DNA of 64,000 nucleotides from Lineus longissimus (taxonomy: Eukaryota > Nemertea > Pilidiophora > Heteronemertea > Lineidae), in contig NC_088316.1 of assembly GCF_910592395.1 (NCBI RefSeq), positions 11,658,001-11,722,000 on the forward strand, read 5' to 3'. This document shows, piece after piece, positions 9,890 through 21,952 of this stretch (position 1 is the first letter of the stretch; each line of letters begins with the position of its first letter). Both the position numbers and the translations under genes were made by a program. The notes below the pieces were generated by a model, which saw nothing but the letters and a program-made list of their open reading frames with translations, had not been told where the DNA came from and made no database searches.

Positions 9890-12014
9890 CAATTTCCCGC
9901 GAAATCTCGAAAATCAGGTGACCTGCAATCGTGGATTGAAAATAACATTTATCTGGGTTCAGCAGGTCAGCAGGTATACCGGCTGTTCCAATCATCCCCC
10001 TACAGCCAGCTGTTCAAAAGGTAATGTTATTCACCCCACAGGGAGTGCAGGTAATTGATTAAGCCCCTGCATAACTTAACAGCAATGGCTTGGCTTCTGT
10101 TAGTGGTAAGGAGAATTGACAGTGTCCGATTAAAAATCCCTCATTTCTGCTCCGCTGAAGTAAATTTTTTAATAAAACCAAGACGTTGCATCAGGGTAAG
10201 GTGTCACCACCATTCATGCAAAATTTCAAGGCGATCCAACGCCTCTAAGTGTGACTTTATTCGTCCCCCTTCTAATATTATTATATAGAAGATTTAGACC
10301 AGCGATGACGTCATGACTGGTGATTCCCTACGTTGTCCAATTTGGCATGCATTAGCGATGTATTTTATCAGCGCTGACAATTGCCGAACAGAATGCCGTA
10401 GCTCCGTCAATTTGCAATCAATTTTTATAGGAGTAACATTATTGTGTTGCTTAAAACGTCTACTTTTTACTCATATAAGAATCTTAGTACTAAAAACTAA
10501 TATGCAAACAGAATCATGCCGATTCACTGCACATACTGTGGGAATTCTCCACTTCAAAATACATCGCGAACAGAGCGTGCACTTCCGATATCGTTTTCAC
10601 AGAATTGTGGCCAAATTTTCAAGAACTAATTTCTGAAAGTATTCCCTTAAGACCTTATGACTACCCACTGAAAGGAACTAGTGATAATATCGCCTACTTG
10701 ACTACTTTTTAGCAGAAAATTGGCTACTTGTTGCAAAATCAATCTTCCATCTTTACACTGGTCACAGTGGGTATGCTGAAATATAGCCTGGTTCCCTGGC
10801 CAATTCAATGCGCAGAATACAACTGCGCAACTATACGTCATAACCCGGGCTTTTGAATCGTCAAAAAATCTGTCAAATGTGCCTGTAGCGCCAACTGGCG
10901 GTGAAAACTAAACTAATTCCATTACAAGTCAAAATGAAAAATTATTAAAAAATATTCGGCCAGATTTGAACACAATATTTCCTCTGTGGCCCGAGGTATA
11001 AAGGAAAGAAGTTTAAACTTCCCGATGACCTCATTCGCCGAATGTAGGTCGGATCGCGCTGATTTTTGGTTTCTGAGTTCCCCTTGGGCTACTCCTAATT
11101 TAGCAGCTTCAACAAAGTGCCTAGGTCTTACGGTTACAAAATGCCCAAAATTGACATGGAAGGATGGCAGGAAGGACGGACACCATTCCCTCAGTAATAT
11201 TACCAGCTTCGCTGACTTTGTCAGCTGAGCTAAAAAATGACCAAATTATATTTTTTGATGGGAAAAAGAAAAGAAACTTTTATTGACAGTTTTAAAAGCT
11301 GTCAAAAAAATTGTGAGAAGTTATTTTTTCTGAAATCTTTACGAATTACAAAAATAGGAAGCGCAAAAACTTAATGGTTTACAGTATTGTTAACTGCCCT
11401 AATCCTTGCAATAATGACTTAATGTCAGCAACATTTTTTAATGCTGTACCAATATTTTGATCATGGCTGACGATACAGACCAATGATGAACATGAAGCTT
11501 CTTCATCCTGGAGTATCATCACTCGACCCAAGCCCACCTCTAAAAGCTAACCGGTAATTTGCTACCCATTAGTTTATGCTCCAGGGCTGTTTGCTTCAAG
11601 GTCGAAGGGTCCTCTTACCGTTGTCCTTGAAATCATATCGCCATCGATTCTGTTTAAATCAGTGGCCTAATGAGTCCTCTCCTCGAGCAAACAACCTGCC
11701 TGCACTTGACGAAAGGTCAAACGGGGCCGTCTTGTTGAAATTCTGACTGCATACCTCCGGCATTTTGTCCGGTAGAGAAGTCACAATCGTCTTGTTGATA
11801 TTCTGCCTGCATACCCCCAGTGAATAAGCCACAGTCGGCGATGCAACCATTAGAATAAATCACGTTGTTGACATTATCAAATACACGCACTCATCTTATT
11901 TATGAGATGACACTTCTGGAGCTTTTCTCTTTAGCTCGTAAACGACTGGACCCTTTTCAAACCGTGATAGCAGTCACGTCCATGACCTCTTCATCTCCAT
12001 GTTTTGAATAATTT
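9890..12014. other. no gene; small local duplications
   Basis: No coding-like frame. Holds a 60-bp two-copy duplication near 11728-11825 (CGTCTTGTTGAAATTCTG / CGTCTTGTTGATATTCTG). A GC-richer block at 10985-11235 could be another dispersed repeat but has no second copy here. Confidence 0.4.
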
Positions 12015-12215
12015 GTGTATTTTGGGAATTTTTTCCTGCCAGTTTTATGGGGTAGAGAGAGAAAGCCAACACAATTTACGAGATTGGTGAAGGAGGCGAT
12101 TTGGATTCATAAAACCACCAACATGAATCGAGACGAAGGGGTCTACAGACTAAGTCACTTGTGGGATCAGAGTCTGGCCGGTACGACATCTAGCGGTACG
12201 ACATCTAACTTCTGA
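12015..12215 (+). pseudogene. Penelope-like retroelement, C-terminal remnant
   Basis: The frame contains VKEAIWIHKT followed by MNRDEGVYRLSHLWD and stops at 12213-12215. From memory, this basic stretch followed by NRDEG..LSH..D is typical of the C-terminus just after the GIY-YIG endonuclease of Penelope-like and related retroelements. No reverse transcriptase or GIY-YIG core is visible upstream, so this is a 5'-truncated copy, the usual fate of such insertions. The first residues of the frame are probably not part of the original protein. The next bases fold like a degenerate hammerhead, supporting the assignment. A homology search of the last 55 residues would settle it. Confidence 0.5.
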
Positions 12216-12243
12216 AGAAGATGGTGTAACCATTTGAAACGTC
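12212..12243 (+). ncRNA. degenerate hammerhead-ribozyme-like motif
   Basis: CTGAAGA is followed by a possible stem II (ATGGT, loop GTA, ACCAT), then GAAAC and GTC. A hammerhead core is CUGAUGA, stem II, GAAA, so one core base is changed (U to A). Penelope-like elements are known to carry hammerhead motifs near their ends. Its position directly at the stop codon of the Penelope-like frame fits. Probably inactive. Confidence 0.35.
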
Positions 12244-14320
12244 AAGGTGATGGTTAACATTGATTGTGTAAAATCTAACTTTTTATCATTAAATTTTTCA
12301 CGATCAGATGAACAATTTCACACAGTTTTATGACGTCTTTTATTTGTTGCGTAGAGTCTTTCGTTGACATTACGTTTCCTCATTTCAGATGGTTTTTTGC
12401 CATCTTTGAGATTCCTCTTTGCATACCTCAATCTTGCTATCGTTTAATTGGAAAATGCTCTCATAATTTGTGTAAATTTCTGTCTCTAATTCTAGTTACA
12501 TTTGTTTGTAATATGCATTTCATTTATTTTATGACTGTGTATATTTGTTTTCTAGAACATATTTGATTGGTTAAGAGATGTAATAGGATTACATCATTAA
12601 ATACCTTTTCCAGAAGAGCCTCCTGGTCATCAGCACAGAACTATCACAGTCACACCAGTGACAACCTTTTTACTATAAATTCTATTCCTCACTGTTGGAA
12701 TTCTTGATTATTCAGAATGCAACGAAAGACATTACTCAAAAGAAGAGAATTACCTTTCCATTTTTAATGCACTTCTCCATTCTATCCGTAGTGATCTGGT
12801 TTCCAATTAAAACCTGATGCTTTCAGCGCTAGCTTTTGCAAGTGTGTAATGAAGACTAGCATTATGACTATAAATCCTTTATGTCGTTCAATGAAGCATT
12901 ATAAATTGGCTGGGAATGATGTTGTGGATTGGGACTGCAGTCCTGGTCTTCTAATTTAGACTGCAATCAAGGGGAGCAGGGATGGTAAGCTCAACATTGG
13001 ACATTTCTTGGGCGTTTTAGAGAGATTGAGGATGTAGCACATGACTAGTTTATATTTTCATTCGGTGCATATGTTTGCTGGTTGTGGACACCAATTATGG
13101 CACAGCAATCCTACATGTATATTTGTCCAGAAAGATCACTACATGTTGTCAGTCGCCAATGTGGTCCTCGACTTATCCTGACACTCATGGTTTTATACTC
13201 CCTTTAAAATGTAGTTAAATTAGTGTGACAGGACTGAAAATAGCTTGATAAGATAAATCAATGATATTGATCAGAAGATCACACAGTAAATGTTTCTACA
13301 TATATGAGCCAACTTTCATTTTATTACCCTGACCTACTTACACTTGAAATGTAGATCGTCTTGATCTTATACTCTCTTTATCAATATGTAGTCTAATGGC
13401 TCTCTACATATCAAATTTGACGAGTCTAGGACAAATAATGCCAAAACGTGCCACCTTCAATGAAATTTTAAAGCTTGACCTCTGTGACCTTGAAAAGTAG
13501 GTCAAATCAAAATCCAGGTATTATGTCATCAGAAGTATCCACGGTAAAATTTCATGATTCTGGCTATTACTACTGTTCATGAGATACGTACACAATAAGG
13601 CTTTCAAAGATGGCCGCCTTGAGCGAAGAAAGTGAGTCAAATTTCCTGTACCAGCCGTGGTACCCTCGAGCAACACACTAGTCTGGCATCTGATTGATTG
13701 CAGACAATAAACATTAGTTACTGTGCTGGCTATGATGTTGTGCATGCTCAAGGCTAGGGTTTCAAATTCCTTTACCTGTAATCACTGGAGATACTGAATC
13801 ACTATTTCCCAAAGCAAAAACAAATAACACTCCACAAACAAGAGTGGCCAATATTTGGATATTGAACCAGTATACTGGTTTTGTTAACAAAGAAATATAT
13901 TGCGGCCATAATGTTTCACGGTTTTGTGAAATTGCTACTTTGACCCACTTGTAATTTGGTGTTTTGACAACCATGCATTAGTAATTTCAATTAGATTTTA
14001 TTTTTTGCAGCCATTTATTTTCGCGATTGTCTACAAATGCGAAAAATGCAAAACTAAAGGCACGTGAATATATCCGGCTTTACAGTATTAAGTACTGTTT
14101 CAAGGAATGGAAACTTGAACTATTCATGAAAAAAACACTTACCTTTTTAAATCAACGCAGGGGATATGAAAAGATAGAAATAGAGCGTTTTATTGTAATC
14201 AATCTGTTGAAAACATGACAATATTCTTCGGGAAGATTTACTGAAATTACCACAGCCGCAAATGCAACTTTTAAGTCTTTTTACTGCTCTTGCAAAATCA
14301 GCACATATCAGGTTCTCGAA
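12244..14320. other. no gene; one diverged repeat unit
   Basis: Contains a unit at about 13240-13560 that matches the two-unit array at 27930-28470 (see those entries). The rest shows nothing recognisable. Confidence 0.4.
13240..13560. repeat. dispersed repeat rich in AGGTCA motifs, single unit
   Basis: Shares ordered blocks with 27930-28470: ATTACC.TGACCTACTTA, ACATNTCAAATTTGA, GAGTCTAGGACAAATAATG, GTGCCACCTTC and TTGACCTCTGTGACCTTGAA. Roughly 320 bp. No coding frame. Confidence 0.65.
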
Positions 14321-14470
14321 TAAGTTTGAGAGATAGAGCCAAAATAAATTTGAGAGACTGAGCCCAAAATAACTTTGCCAGAGATAGAGCCAAAATGAAT
14401 TTGAGAGATAGAGCACAAAATAAGTCTTTCAGAATTAAGCACAAAATAAGTTTGAGAGATAGAGCACTTG
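14321..14470. repeat. minisatellite, about 27-bp period
   Basis: About five to six imperfect units of TTTGAGAGATAGAGC.CAAAATAA. The array keeps several frames open, which explains the overlapping minus-strand frames at 14147-14493. Confidence 0.8.
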
Positions 14471-17400
14471 AAGTGAGCATTCACATTTCTCATTGTCCGA
14501 TTTCTTCACATTTTGACAGAACACAAACAGACAACGACAAATGGACCCTCGAGTCCAATTATGGAGGAGTGGAAGAAAGATACATCACACTTGGAATCTC
14601 TTACCCCATCAAAGACATGTTAGTTTCTAATGCTCACTAATGCACAGTCACTAGGCAACAACAAATTCTGTCGTTGCTACTTAATGTTGGAAAAAGAAGA
14701 TGGGGAATGCCGAGAATTTCAAAGAGCAAGGTCATCAGCGTTTAGATGGAATTACGTTTTTTTGTTGCTTTTTCATTTCCGAAGTCAAAAATTCTCTACT
14801 CATCAGTTCAACTGTAGAATAGAAGACTTTTTATTGGCAACCATCAAAATTTATTGGCAACCATCAGAATTTTTAGACACTTCATGTTTTAGGATAATTT
14901 ATGGGAGAATCAATTTTGTACAGAATCACTCACAGGGTTACACGTTAAACTCCAATGGAAAAAGTTTTGATGATTCAGGTCTGATACAACCATACCAGTT
15001 CTAAAAGAGAATTTGCAAATCAATGGGTTCATATTGAAGATAAGGTCCATTACCCCCCCCCCCCATACCAGCAAGTTGTCACCGGATGTCAAATTGTGGC
15101 ATATGGCAAAAGAGCCCCCCCCCCATCTGAAGCAGGTTGTCCTTGTTACCTTACAACAAAGTTTGACAAAAAACGCTGTGTTGATATCAATACAAAGCAC
15201 ACTATGAACAGAATATTGTCTCGCCAACTACTAGCATGCACAATGCATGATAATTGATGAGCCAATTATCAGATTCTCCACCAGTATACATCATGATCTA
15301 ACAGCGTGTTCAGCTTGAAGAGACAAATGTCGACTAGCTGATGGAGCAAATATCAATATTCGTTCACTGGAAGACTTACTCAGACTGTAGAATTCATTCT
15401 CGATGATGAAAAGAGAACTTATTAGTGGAGATTTGGATAAGGCCAGGTAAAAAAGAAAAAGTTCCTCACGTACAAACCTCTTGTTAAAATGAGGTGGGGA
15501 GGGGGGAGTTATTTTAGTTTTATTGACCAGAGACATCAGAGCAGACATATTTCAAGCAAAAATATATCCATATCACGACCGAAAGACAGATGCCCCCTAC
15601 CAACACACAGTGGAACAAGTGGAATGAAAAAGTTCTTAAATCATGACTTATTACATCAAGAAACATTTCAGAGTAATGTCAGCTCAAGCCTGTGAACGCG
15701 TGGTTTGGTGTTAAGCAAATGGAACAGGTGGCAAAATGTAAAACAAAATTTTGTTTTCATCTGTGGTTTCTGAAATAGCGGTAGTTGGGATGAGAAACAA
15801 ATTTGTATCTTTACTCGGCTTAAGGAATCTGCCATGCCAATCCAAGAATCCAATAAGCATCCCAAAATTCCTGACCTTGCTCAGCCCCAAGGGAAGTGAC
15901 TTATGGATGTGATATTGTGTGTCTGTGTCATGAGAGCTGCCTATCCTTTGGAGCTCTTTGGAATGATGTGAAAATCTACCTTTCTATCGCATCACCAGGT
16001 CTAGATCATAATCACTTCTCCTTAGATCTACATACTAATTCACACTTGTTGAAAACTGTGTATGTGTGTATGCTGAGATGTATGCACAAAACTCAACAAA
16101 ACCCCTCTGCAAAATTCAAATTCAATCCAGAATCTAATTTAGTTTTTATCATTCTCTTTTCCTAATGAAGGCATCATTGGTATGGAGCACATCTTCTCTT
16201 ACGGTGCTGAAGTTGTTAAATTTATGGTGATTAAGATTGACTTTTTGTCTGCTTCTATTGGGGGAAATTATATGTGTTTTTTCTCTACAATTTCACAGGG
16301 CTTGCTTGATTCGATTGAATCAGTGAGTTACAAGAGGACCCAACTTTTTTTTAATCATGCAATCAACCTAACGCTTCAGCAGCAGTAATGAAGGCCCCCA
16401 TCTCTTAAATTATTCCCTGTTAATTACAGTAATCACAGCTTGCGAGCAACATGCCGTCATCCGCAGCGCTTTGACCTCACCGCATTTACAACCCGTGTTC
16501 AACAGACACATCTCACCATGTCTCAATGCCATGACAGCAACAATGACAATGGCGTCTTCTTAATCACTGGCAAATCACAATCTATGATCAGGCCGACAGG
16601 AAAATGTTGCCTCTCGTTTAGATAAATCAACATCATCACATCACTCATCAAGAAAGATAGATCATCCAAAATGTACCTTCCTTTGATTGTTGATGAGATG
16701 GGATCACCTTTCAGACAGCGTTCTATCTTCTTTTATTGCAGGTATACAAGGCGAGCGAGATAAGGAAATTGTTTTGATCTGCAAATGATTTCTTTTTCAA
16801 GAATAACATTGCTAATTCTCTCCAAAACAAAAATCATGAATATTTTAATTTTTTTCAGAATTTTTTGCAAATTGCAATTAAACTAAGAGAATTTGGCGGC
16901 GAACAATAAACCATTCAAGCATTGTTTAACGTAATCTAGTCCTGAGTATCCATCGAGATGTTCTAAGGATTACCTAAAGTCTGACGAGACAAAATCACGC
17001 TAAGGGAATAGACTAAAACACCAAGAAAGAAATAGTGTCAGTTTCGTCACACCAGCAACCAAAACGATCGGATCAACCGTCGCACAGGGCGGAGAGTTGT
17101 ATTTTGAAAAGTTAGCTCCAACAAAAAAAACCTTCATGAGAAATTTAGTCAAAACTCATTTACTTTACTGTTGCCACCAATTGAATGATTATGCCAAAGA
17201 AAGGTAAGATGATTATAAGCCTATTTACTCATGCATTGTCCACTGAACAGCAATTTCCTTCAGACCGCCTTTTCTTCAGCTTGAAGAAATTACTCGGATG
17301 CTTTAGAAAAGCGAGCTTTGTTGATCCATAATCAATCAAGAAGTCATCAGCCACGTAAGCCAATTTTTCACAATTGCTTTCTTTTTCAGGAGTAGATATC

Positions 17401-20118
17401 ACTCGGCAAGTTGTGTGGCATTGTTGATTCTAACAATGATGCTGTCATGGAAGATGAAGTCACACATGTGTTCGCCAATTCTGATAGGTTTCTCACTGTC
17501 TCCGATCACAGCCCGCAATGGATCTTCTAATGGGGTTCTGGCAAATATCTGTTTTACTTTTATAAGGCTTCTTGTCTACTTTCTCTAAGTGTAAAGGAAT
17601 GAAAGCTACAATACCATTAGGCAAACAGATCTTTACTTTGGCTTCTGGCAAATATCTTTACCTTATCAAAAAGAAGTTGCGAAAATTGTGTGTAGTGCAT
17701 CCATTTACAAGATGAAAGAGTGTTTTAGATCACAATTCTTTGATTTTAGGTTCCATTGCGGTTTATTATATTTGCACTTCTTTGATGTGAGCTAATGCAA
17801 ATGCAAACTGATAATTATTATTGTGTATTGACTTGGTTTTAGAATGAATATTTTGTTTTGACTTGGTTTCAGAATGATAATAATGAGGGAATTCCGCATC
17901 AAAAAACTTCTTTACCAGATATATCTATGAGTCAAACGCATGAGAACCATGAGGCCTATACCAGTGAAAAATCTGCTTGTGATATCTAGACCAATGGTAT
18001 ACACCGCAATGGTCCCTTGTAGTCAATCTCATCACAACTGACAGGGCCACCTTAGAGACTCCGAAGAACACATTAACGCAGTGGCCACACGCAACAAATT
18101 CTTACCAATGTTTTTCAGCTCAGCATCACCTTACGCCTACTCCTTTCTTTGTACATGACAAATGGATACGAACTGTCAGTGATGTGAACCAGAGTGGTAA
18201 TAAAGACATACAATTGTAGGTTGAATTCGCTTTATTTGTACCTCTGATGATGAAAGGTAGTCAAAGCTGTGCCAAGTTGTAGTAAATATGGAAAGACAAC
18301 GGTAACCATGACACTGGTGTACATTGTTAATCCTGATTTGAAAAGGATGTAGTTTGAATGTTGGAATAGCAACACAGGAGGAAAGAAATCTGAATGCCTA
18401 CCCTTTGGAACAACAACACGTTGTATGACGGTGATAGCTATGCTGATAGTAAACAAGAAGAAAAAGAAAACAAACTTCTTTGGTTTCTTCCCATAGTGAG
18501 AATGAGAATTCTTCCCATTGTTAGAATGAGAAGACAAACTTTGGTGGTGCGTGGTTTTCGGATACAAATACACTCTGTTGTGGAGTGAACCGCAGAGAAT
18601 ATAAGCAGAAAGACGGGGCAAATAATTCTTGTAATGAGTTCCATTCAAAAAAGTACCAAACTGTGTGACAGAACATTAAGGAAAAGCAGCTGGATCATTC
18701 TCATATTTGATGAAATCTCAGACCATGTATTCATCTAAATTCTCAAGGCTGGCATGATAGAGTCCTTCTCCTTTACAAAGGTTATGCTCTCACCAACACT
18801 CCTATCTCTGGCGGCCATCAGGTTTTATCACACTAACCAAACATTACCAGGTGCAATGCAAACATTACAGCTCATCAGTACCGCACGATTTGCCTATCTT
18901 GAACTCTTAGGAAAAAGTCTGCTTTGACAACAGATGCTCGCGGAACCAAGCAACAGCACAGATCATTGGTGATCAAAGGTTGGTTTGGAGCGCGGAGTAA
19001 AAAATCAGCCATCCCTTGAGCTCCGAGTAGAGGAATCGCAGCCAATGTATTCTATGATCATCACAACTTGACCTCAGACTAGGGAATGGGGTGATTAGAA
19101 TAGAATATGAGGATGAGCATAGAATATGTTCTATTCCAATGTGTACCATTGTCATCAAGTCTTGAGCGCTGAGCTGAGGAGGGCAAAGCGTCCATCCCAT
19201 GGCAATCATGACGGGTATCATTCTTTGTCACCGACAAGCCCTGGCTCCATTAATAAAAGTGCTATTCAGCAATCCAGTCTTCTAACACTTCACACAACCA
19301 ACTGTGGAATCCATTGCTCTACCAGCAAGTTAATGAACCTCAAAGAAACTAAGCGAGCATTGTTAGCCGATCTCAAGGTTGTTAATGCACAGTGGTGAAC
19401 AGTACTCCTCAATCCAGATCAACAACAGACACCACACTCAGTGCCTAGTGGTGTGTGCTGCTGCACAATCCAAAACCAAGTGCAGCAACCGTTGCTTTTC
19501 TGAGTTTTCCTCATGTTGCCTTCACTTACAAAATCCCCGGCCAAATCACATCACAGAGGTGAATTCATATTTGCTTTCCAGTGCCATCCAAAATCCTTGC
19601 TTTTTACATAAGATCCTATTAGATAGAAGGTAGTGCATAGAACAAGGTTTCCCAATGCAATTTGAGACATTGTGATATTGGGAAAATTTGGTTCAGCACT
19701 AAGCAGCAATCCCTTGGGATCTCACAGTTTACTTCATCATCCACAAAGCTCTTCAAAGGATGCTTCAAGAATATCGAATGTTGAAACATATCCCCTGTGG
19801 TTACAAGCATTTGCTACTTCATACCTCACGTTTTTAAGTGTTACCATCCGCATTGGAATTCTTTGGGGAGAATTTCGATCATTTTTGATAGGTTGTAGAA
19901 GTAGGATGAATCGGAAAAGTGCTGACAAGTGGGAAGGTAGCAAGCAAAAACACACTTCAGGAATATTCAATTAGGTTACTTAATCATGTTACTCTTTAAA
20001 GAGTTGCCATGTGGCGCTAATAATTTTCAATTTTTAAAGAATTTCGTAGTTGGTACTTCAGTATTTTAAAAGAAGGTCGATAGTTCTTGATAGGCCATCA
20101 GTCTTGGAGTTCTTAATA
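14471..20118. other. no gene that I can defend
   Basis: About 5.6 kb without convincing exons. It holds C runs at 15053-15064 and 15115-15124, a 20-bp two-copy repeat near 14835-14876 (ATTGGCAACCATCA) and a two-copy TTGACTTGGTTT repeat near 17830-17880. A 45-codon open stretch at 17395-17529 follows a possible acceptor but ends without support. The 138-codon minus frame at 18232-18648 has no recognisable domain. Confidence 0.4.
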
Positions 20119-20174
20119 GAGTTGTTACCTACTCAGGACAGTCACAGTTCTGACACTGTCTGGGGGAATATGAC
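20119..20174 (+). repeat. left terminal inverted repeat, 56 bp
   Basis: Begins GAGTTGTTACCTACTCAGG and ends CTGGGGGAATATGAC. It is the inverse of 23334-23389 apart from CACAGTTCT against CCCAGTCCT. It contains ACTGTCTGGG (20155-20164), also present upstream of the accessory gene. Confidence 0.95.
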
Positions 20175-20320
20175 TTAATTGATTTCAATAGGCGGGCCCA
20201 GTGTTTATGTCAGTTTCGAACCAATATCCAGATCATAGAAGACTTTAAAGCTATGTGATGTAATGCCTACCATGAAGTCACAATCATGAAGCCTGTTTAT
20301 TCTTAGATAAACACAGGTCT

Positions 20321-21526
20321 ATGGTTTCCTGGCCTACAGTGTGTCCAAGAATCATGGATAACCCTGCTCTCCTTGCTCTGGTGTATGAAATGAATCATCG
20401 GGAGTTACAGAGATTACGTTGTGGTCTGCTTGCAGCCTTTCTTTTTGAAGACAAGATAGGGGACATTTACAACGCGCTTTTTGGTTATTTTCAAGGGCCT
20501 CGACTCGGCAAGGATGTCTTCACGGGGTTAGTCTTGCACCCACGTCTTTTCTTTACTCTAACGGGAGTAACTGTTGAGGATTTTCATCATATGTTTGACA
20601 ATGTTAGAGAGGCCTTGGTACCCGGGACACGCCCCGATGTGCTAACACCTATGAACAAATTACTTTTGTTACTCATCTGGGCTCGTCAGTATCCTTCTTA
20701 TGCTATGCTCTCCCACACCTTTGGAGTAAACGAAGTGTACATTTCCAAGTTGCTGACCAAATTGATACCGTACATGGGTTTTTCTACATATCGACGTCAT
20801 ATCAGATGGCCGAATGCTCAGGAGTGGGCAATGATGAGAAGATTACCAGGCAATGGAGTTGGGATTATCGATGGTTCGCCACAACTGATCAGGAGGCCGT
20901 ATCGAGGAAACCTGCAACAACTGTTCTACTCAGGTCACCGCCACTCCCACGTGATGAACGCGCAGTTGCTGGTTGATTCGGAGAATTACGTAATCAGATG
21001 CCGTCCTGGTTTCCAGGGATCAACCACTGATGCTCTCTGCTACAGGTAGTTCCTGATATGCAATTTCTTTTATTGGTTGCCAACAACCAGATCATTTTAA
21101 AAGTAACAATTCATTATCTCATAAGTTAACGATGCTATCCCCTGATGGTGAATGTAGGAACTAGGCAACTAAAACACACGAAACATTTGGTTTTGGTTTT
21201 ATAGTGAAAATTGGACAGATCATTCCTCAATCCTGATTTTTTGTAGGATAATGGAAGAACCATTGGTACCACACGGGACGAACATTCTGGCAGATCAAGG
21301 GTATCCATATGAGGTCCCACTCGTGGTGACCCATGGCCGTGGAAGAGAGTTCAGGGCTGGACGGGTGAGAATCGAACACGGTCTTCATGACATAAAGATT
21401 TTTCGGGCAGCAGGTGTTCGGTCACGACATCGCCGAAGAACGATTCCCGCAATCTTTGGTTTGGCAGGTGGTTTAAGGAACATGCGCAGAAACAGCTTCA
21501 GAAGAATGAATGTCCTCGTTGGTTAA
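20321..21526 (+). CDS. PIF/Harbinger-like DDE transposase (HARBI1-like), two exons
   Basis: Exon 1 is 20321-21045, the intron 21046-21246 (CAG|GTAGTT and TTTGTAG|GATA), exon 2 21247-21526. Joining restores one frame of about 334 residues, close to the usual size of HARBI1-type nucleases. A helix-turn-helix-like segment lies near residues 130-152. Catalytic residues are visible as D184 in GIIDGS, D258 in ILADQGYP and E285 in VRIEHGL. FQGSTTD before the intron matches the GS.HD region of the family. The enzyme should cut and paste the surrounding element by binding its terminal repeats. A second start (MDNPALL) at 20354 may be the true one. The frame is intact, with no stop or frameshift. It converges with the minus-strand accessory gene. 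Related IS5-type groups such as ISL2EU cannot be excluded. Confidence 0.9.
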
Positions 21527-21910
21527 GTCATTTAGGGTTAGAGCTTTATAGATGTCCCACTTTATAGATGAGGCACAAATTTCTGACTACCTCCGTTTTA
21601 AGTAAAAGTTAAACGAATCTGAAATTATTTTAATGGGCAGGGACCAGGCTATACTCAATTCCTTTTTCGGAGAGACCACCTGACTCGGCCAGTGTTTGGT
21701 GCTTCATTATCATGTGGCCTGTCATTTTTCAGTCCATTAACTACTTCAGTTCAGGCTTATTCAAAGCACCCAACATTGGTGGAGTCACGTGGTCTCTTAC
21801 AAAAAAGATTAGAGTATTTCTCTTTGTATATATAGTGCATTGCTGGTTTAGACCAGCGGAGACGGTATGAGAAAAATGAAGAGAACAAAGAAAAATACTG
21901 TAAAGATACG

Positions 21911-21923
21911 AATAAAGTTTATT
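21911..21923. promoter_or_regulatory. palindromic bidirectional poly(A) signal
   Basis: AATAAAGTTTATT reads AATAAA on both strands. It lies 385 nt after the transposase stop and about 30 nt after the accessory-gene stop on the opposite strand. It can therefore serve both convergent transcripts. No other AATAAA serves the accessory gene as closely. Confidence 0.7.
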
Positions 21924-21952
21924 CTTATCTATACATGGCCTTTGCTGTTGGA

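Noticed and set aside
14630-15004. 124-codon plus-strand frame
   Set aside because: Crosses a 20-bp direct repeat and has no domain or splice support.
17395-17529. 45-codon open stretch after a TTTTTCAG-type acceptor
   Set aside because: An in-frame stop lies directly before it and the natural acceptor would leave it out of frame or require a second, weaker site.
18232-18648. 138-codon minus-strand frame with a phenylalanine-rich stretch
   Set aside because: The F-rich stretch comes from an A/G-rich tract; overlapping frames on both strands and no domain.
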